A stretch of DNA of 64,000 nt. Origin: Latrodectus hesperus. Taxonomy: Eukaryota; Arthropoda; Arachnida; Araneae; Theridiidae. The notes under the pieces were generated by a model that was not told the DNA's origin, searched no databases, and worked only from the letters and a program-made list of their open reading frames with translations. Shown here piece after piece: positions 61,969-64,000 of the stretch. Within the stretch, counting starts at the first letter, position 1, and each line of letters starts with the position of its first letter. Where the stretch lies: the NCBI GenBank assembly GCA_037975125.1, contig CM075853.1, positions 93,614,773 to 93,678,772 on the forward strand. The letters run 5' to 3'. The position numbers and the translations under genes were made by a program.

Positions 61969-63031
61969 GACAGATTTGGCTCGCAAACTTGGTGAGAAAC
62001 TCATCTGGACGCCGCCCTGCATTACCCTCCAAACTGTGACAGGTGACAAGATTAAAGTGCATGGAAAAGTAAATCTAAACATTGCATTTGGTAATGCCGT
62101 GTACCATCATATGGCATATGTTGCTGATATAAATGACGAATTTATTCTCGGATTGGACTTTCTCAAAGAAAACCATTTCAAGTTAGATTTTAAAAATAAT
62201 GAACTACACTCATGTTCTGAAGACATAGCGATTTTTAAGACGAAATATTCAGATATTAAAACAGTCCATCATATAACTGCAAAGAGTGAAACAACATTAC
62301 CACCAAGAACTGAGACAATAGTTTGCGGAGCTCTTTCAGAAGATAATAATTTTCATTATGGATTGACTGAATATCCAGATTCCGACAATAGCGTTAAAGG
62401 AGTTCTAGTGGCTTCTTCACTCGTCGACCTTTCACGAAATGTAATCCCGGTAAGAGTTGCTAATCTAAGTAATAAGGTAAAACTTATAAAAGAAGGAGAA
62501 GTGCTAGCGACTTGCACTCCAGTGACCTGTATTAACCGAAATTGTCAAGCCACACTATCTGAGCCTCCTGACACTCTAATTAATGAACTCCTACAGAGAG
62601 CAGAGTTAGATGATAAACAGAGGAATGCTGCAAGAAATTTATTATTAGAATTCGGAGATCTCTTTTCCAAGAAATCAGATGATGTTGGGCGAACCAAATT
62701 GACGCAGCACCGAATCAATACAGGAAATCATCCACCCATTAAACAACATCCTAGAAGATTGCCATTCGCTAAGCAGGAAGAGGTGGACAATCTTCTGATG
62801 GAAATGCAGCAGAATGACATTATTGAGCCATCAGAGAGTCCTTGGGCTTCGCCTATTGTTTTAGTTCGGAAGAAAGATGGTTCTACCCGATTCTGCGTTG
62901 ACTATCGTCGGTTAAACAACATCACTAAAAAGATAGTTACCCTCTTCCTAGGATTGACGATACACTTGATGCTTTATCCGGAAAACAATGGTTTTCGACT
63001 TTGGATCTCAAGAGTGGTTATTGGCAAGTAG
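61853..63031 (+). pseudogene. Gypsy pol, first part: protease and start of reverse transcriptase
   Basis: This frame encodes an aspartic protease with the active-site motif IIDTGAN, and FILGLDFL as the second conserved block. The beginning of the reverse transcriptase follows (ESPWASPIVLVRKKDGSTRF, then CVDYRRLNNI). It then leaves the conserved reading at a run of five A residues (62927-62931) and ends at 63031 out of frame. The conserved sequence carries on in the other frame from GAT at 62932. Confidence 0.85.
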
Positions 63032-64000
63032 AGATACATCCTGAGGATCGAGAAAAGACTGCATTCACCACAGGACAAGGACTTTGGCAGTTCAAGGTTA
63101 TGCCATTTGGGCTTTGCAATGCACCTGCAACGTTTGAGCGCCTGATGGAGACAGTATTACGAGGACTTTCCTACGAAGCCTGTTTGGTATATTTGGACGA
63201 TATCATTATTGTAGGGCGCACATTCGAAGACCATTTAAGAAACATCCGAAAGGTGCTGGAAAAATTAAAAATGGCCAACCTGAAGCTGAATCCTTGCAAA
63301 TGTAATTTATTCCGACGTGAAGTAAGCTATCTGGGACACATTATCTCTGCTGAAGGTGTAAGAACAGATCCTGAAAAGATCTCCGCAGTTAAGGACTGGA
63401 GTCGTCCAAAAGATGTCCACCAATTAAGAAGTTTTCTTGGACTATGCACATATTACAGGAAATTTGTTAAGGGTTTTTCAAGTATTGCCAGACCTCTTCA
63501 CAAGTTGACAGAAGTTAAACAGAAATTTCTATGGACAGATGAATGTGAGAAAGCTTTTAAACAACTGAAGGAGGCGTTGACATCTTCGCCCGTTCTTGCA
63601 TATCCCCAGCCCGAAAAATTATTCATTTTAGATACGGATGCCAGCAACGAAAATATCGGAGCTGTTTTGTCGCAAGAAATTGATGATAAAGAATATGTCA
63701 TTGCTTATTGGAGTAAATGTCTATCGAAACCAGAGCGGAATTACTGTACAACCAGGAAGGAATTGCTGGCAATCGTTAAAGCCATAGAACATTTCCACCA
63801 TTATCTCTATGGAAGAAAGTTCTTGCTCCGGACAGATCACGCATCCTTAACCTGGCTTTTAAATTTTAAAAATCCGGAAGGACAGGTAGCCAGATGGATT
63901 CAACGACTCCAGGAATTTGACTTTGAAATACGTCATCGCAAAGGAACTCTTCATGGAAATGCTGATGCACTATCAAGGAAGCCGTGTAATGAAAGCTGCC
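62932..64000 (+). pseudogene. Gypsy pol, second part: reverse transcriptase and RNase H, open to window end
   Basis: Open without a stop for all 356 codons to position 64000. It contains reverse transcriptase blocks LDLKSGYWQ, MPFGLCNAPATFE and VYLDDIIIVG (catalytic Asp pair), the thumb/connection region, then RNase H with FILDTDASNENIGAVLSQ and RKELLAIVKA, and the TDHASLTWLL block. All catalytic residues seen are intact. It is split from the preceding frame by the apparent loss of one A at 62927-62931, so the polyprotein is interrupted in this copy. Confidence 0.9.

Larger units (their letters stand above)
59948..64000 (+). mobile_element. Ty3/Gypsy LTR retrotransposon, 5' part, cut by the window end
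   Basis: A 5' LTR (59948-60533) is followed by gag with a zinc knuckle, protease, reverse transcriptase (YLDD) and RNase H, in the Gypsy order, continuing to the last base. Integrase and the 3' LTR lie outside the window. The element is inserted into a TA run, antisense to lipin. The coding region is long and mostly open, with two frame changes (about 61860 and 62927-62931), so the copy is fairly young but probably not functional as it stands. Confidence 0.93.

Overview
The window reads as AT-rich, intron-rich arthropod nuclear DNA, most likely from a spider or another chelicerate. That assignment is inference: it rests on the style of the two host genes, the density of Tc1/mariner, tRNA-SINE and Gypsy elements, and the long (TA)n arrays. 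Nothing in it is bacterial or organellar, so operons, ribosome binding sites and CRISPR do not apply.

Two host genes can be reconstructed exon by exon with GT/AG borders and matching phases. On the + strand (exons 16729-28149) lies the 3' part of a group IV (CDA5-type) chitin deacetylase: chitin-binding domain, a linker of about 500 residues rich in Ser/Thr/Pro, and a complete polysaccharide deacetylase domain. Seven exons give 927 residues and a stop; the signal-peptide exon was not found. On the - strand (exons 56548 down to 39115) lies the 3' part of a lipin, the Mg2+-dependent phosphatidate phosphatase that makes diacylglycerol: eleven exons, 599 residues and a stop, including the DIDGT catalytic and LxxIL motifs. 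Its N-terminal exons are not visible and should lie beyond position 64000. The two genes converge across about 11 kb. One acts on extracellular chitin and the other on lipid metabolism, and nothing suggests they work together.

Layout: 1-16728 is mostly non-coding, with a large foldback repeat (7891-8208) and a Tc1-like relic (12650-12925). 16729-28149 is the chitin deacetylase gene; its introns hold a long-TIR mariner-like element (18507-20154) beside a non-LTR gag fragment, several hairpins, a foldback and a tRNA-SINE. 28150-39114 is intergenic, with a Tc1 element (31119-32944, TA target duplication) carrying a nested SINE, and a mariner (34577-35837, TA target duplication). 39115-56548 is the lipin gene, with a decayed non-LTR retrotransposon, a second SINE copy and long (TA)n arrays in its introns. 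56549-59947 is AT-rich with decayed SINE-like sequence. 59948-64000 is the 5' LTR, gag and most of pol of a Ty3/Gypsy element cut by the window edge.

I found no convincing undescribed system. The most useful leads are the long hairpins, the nested elements with intact target duplications, the mariner spoiled by a single frame change, the two opposite frame changes in the Gypsy pol region, and the acidic tyrosine-rich patches of the deacetylase linker.
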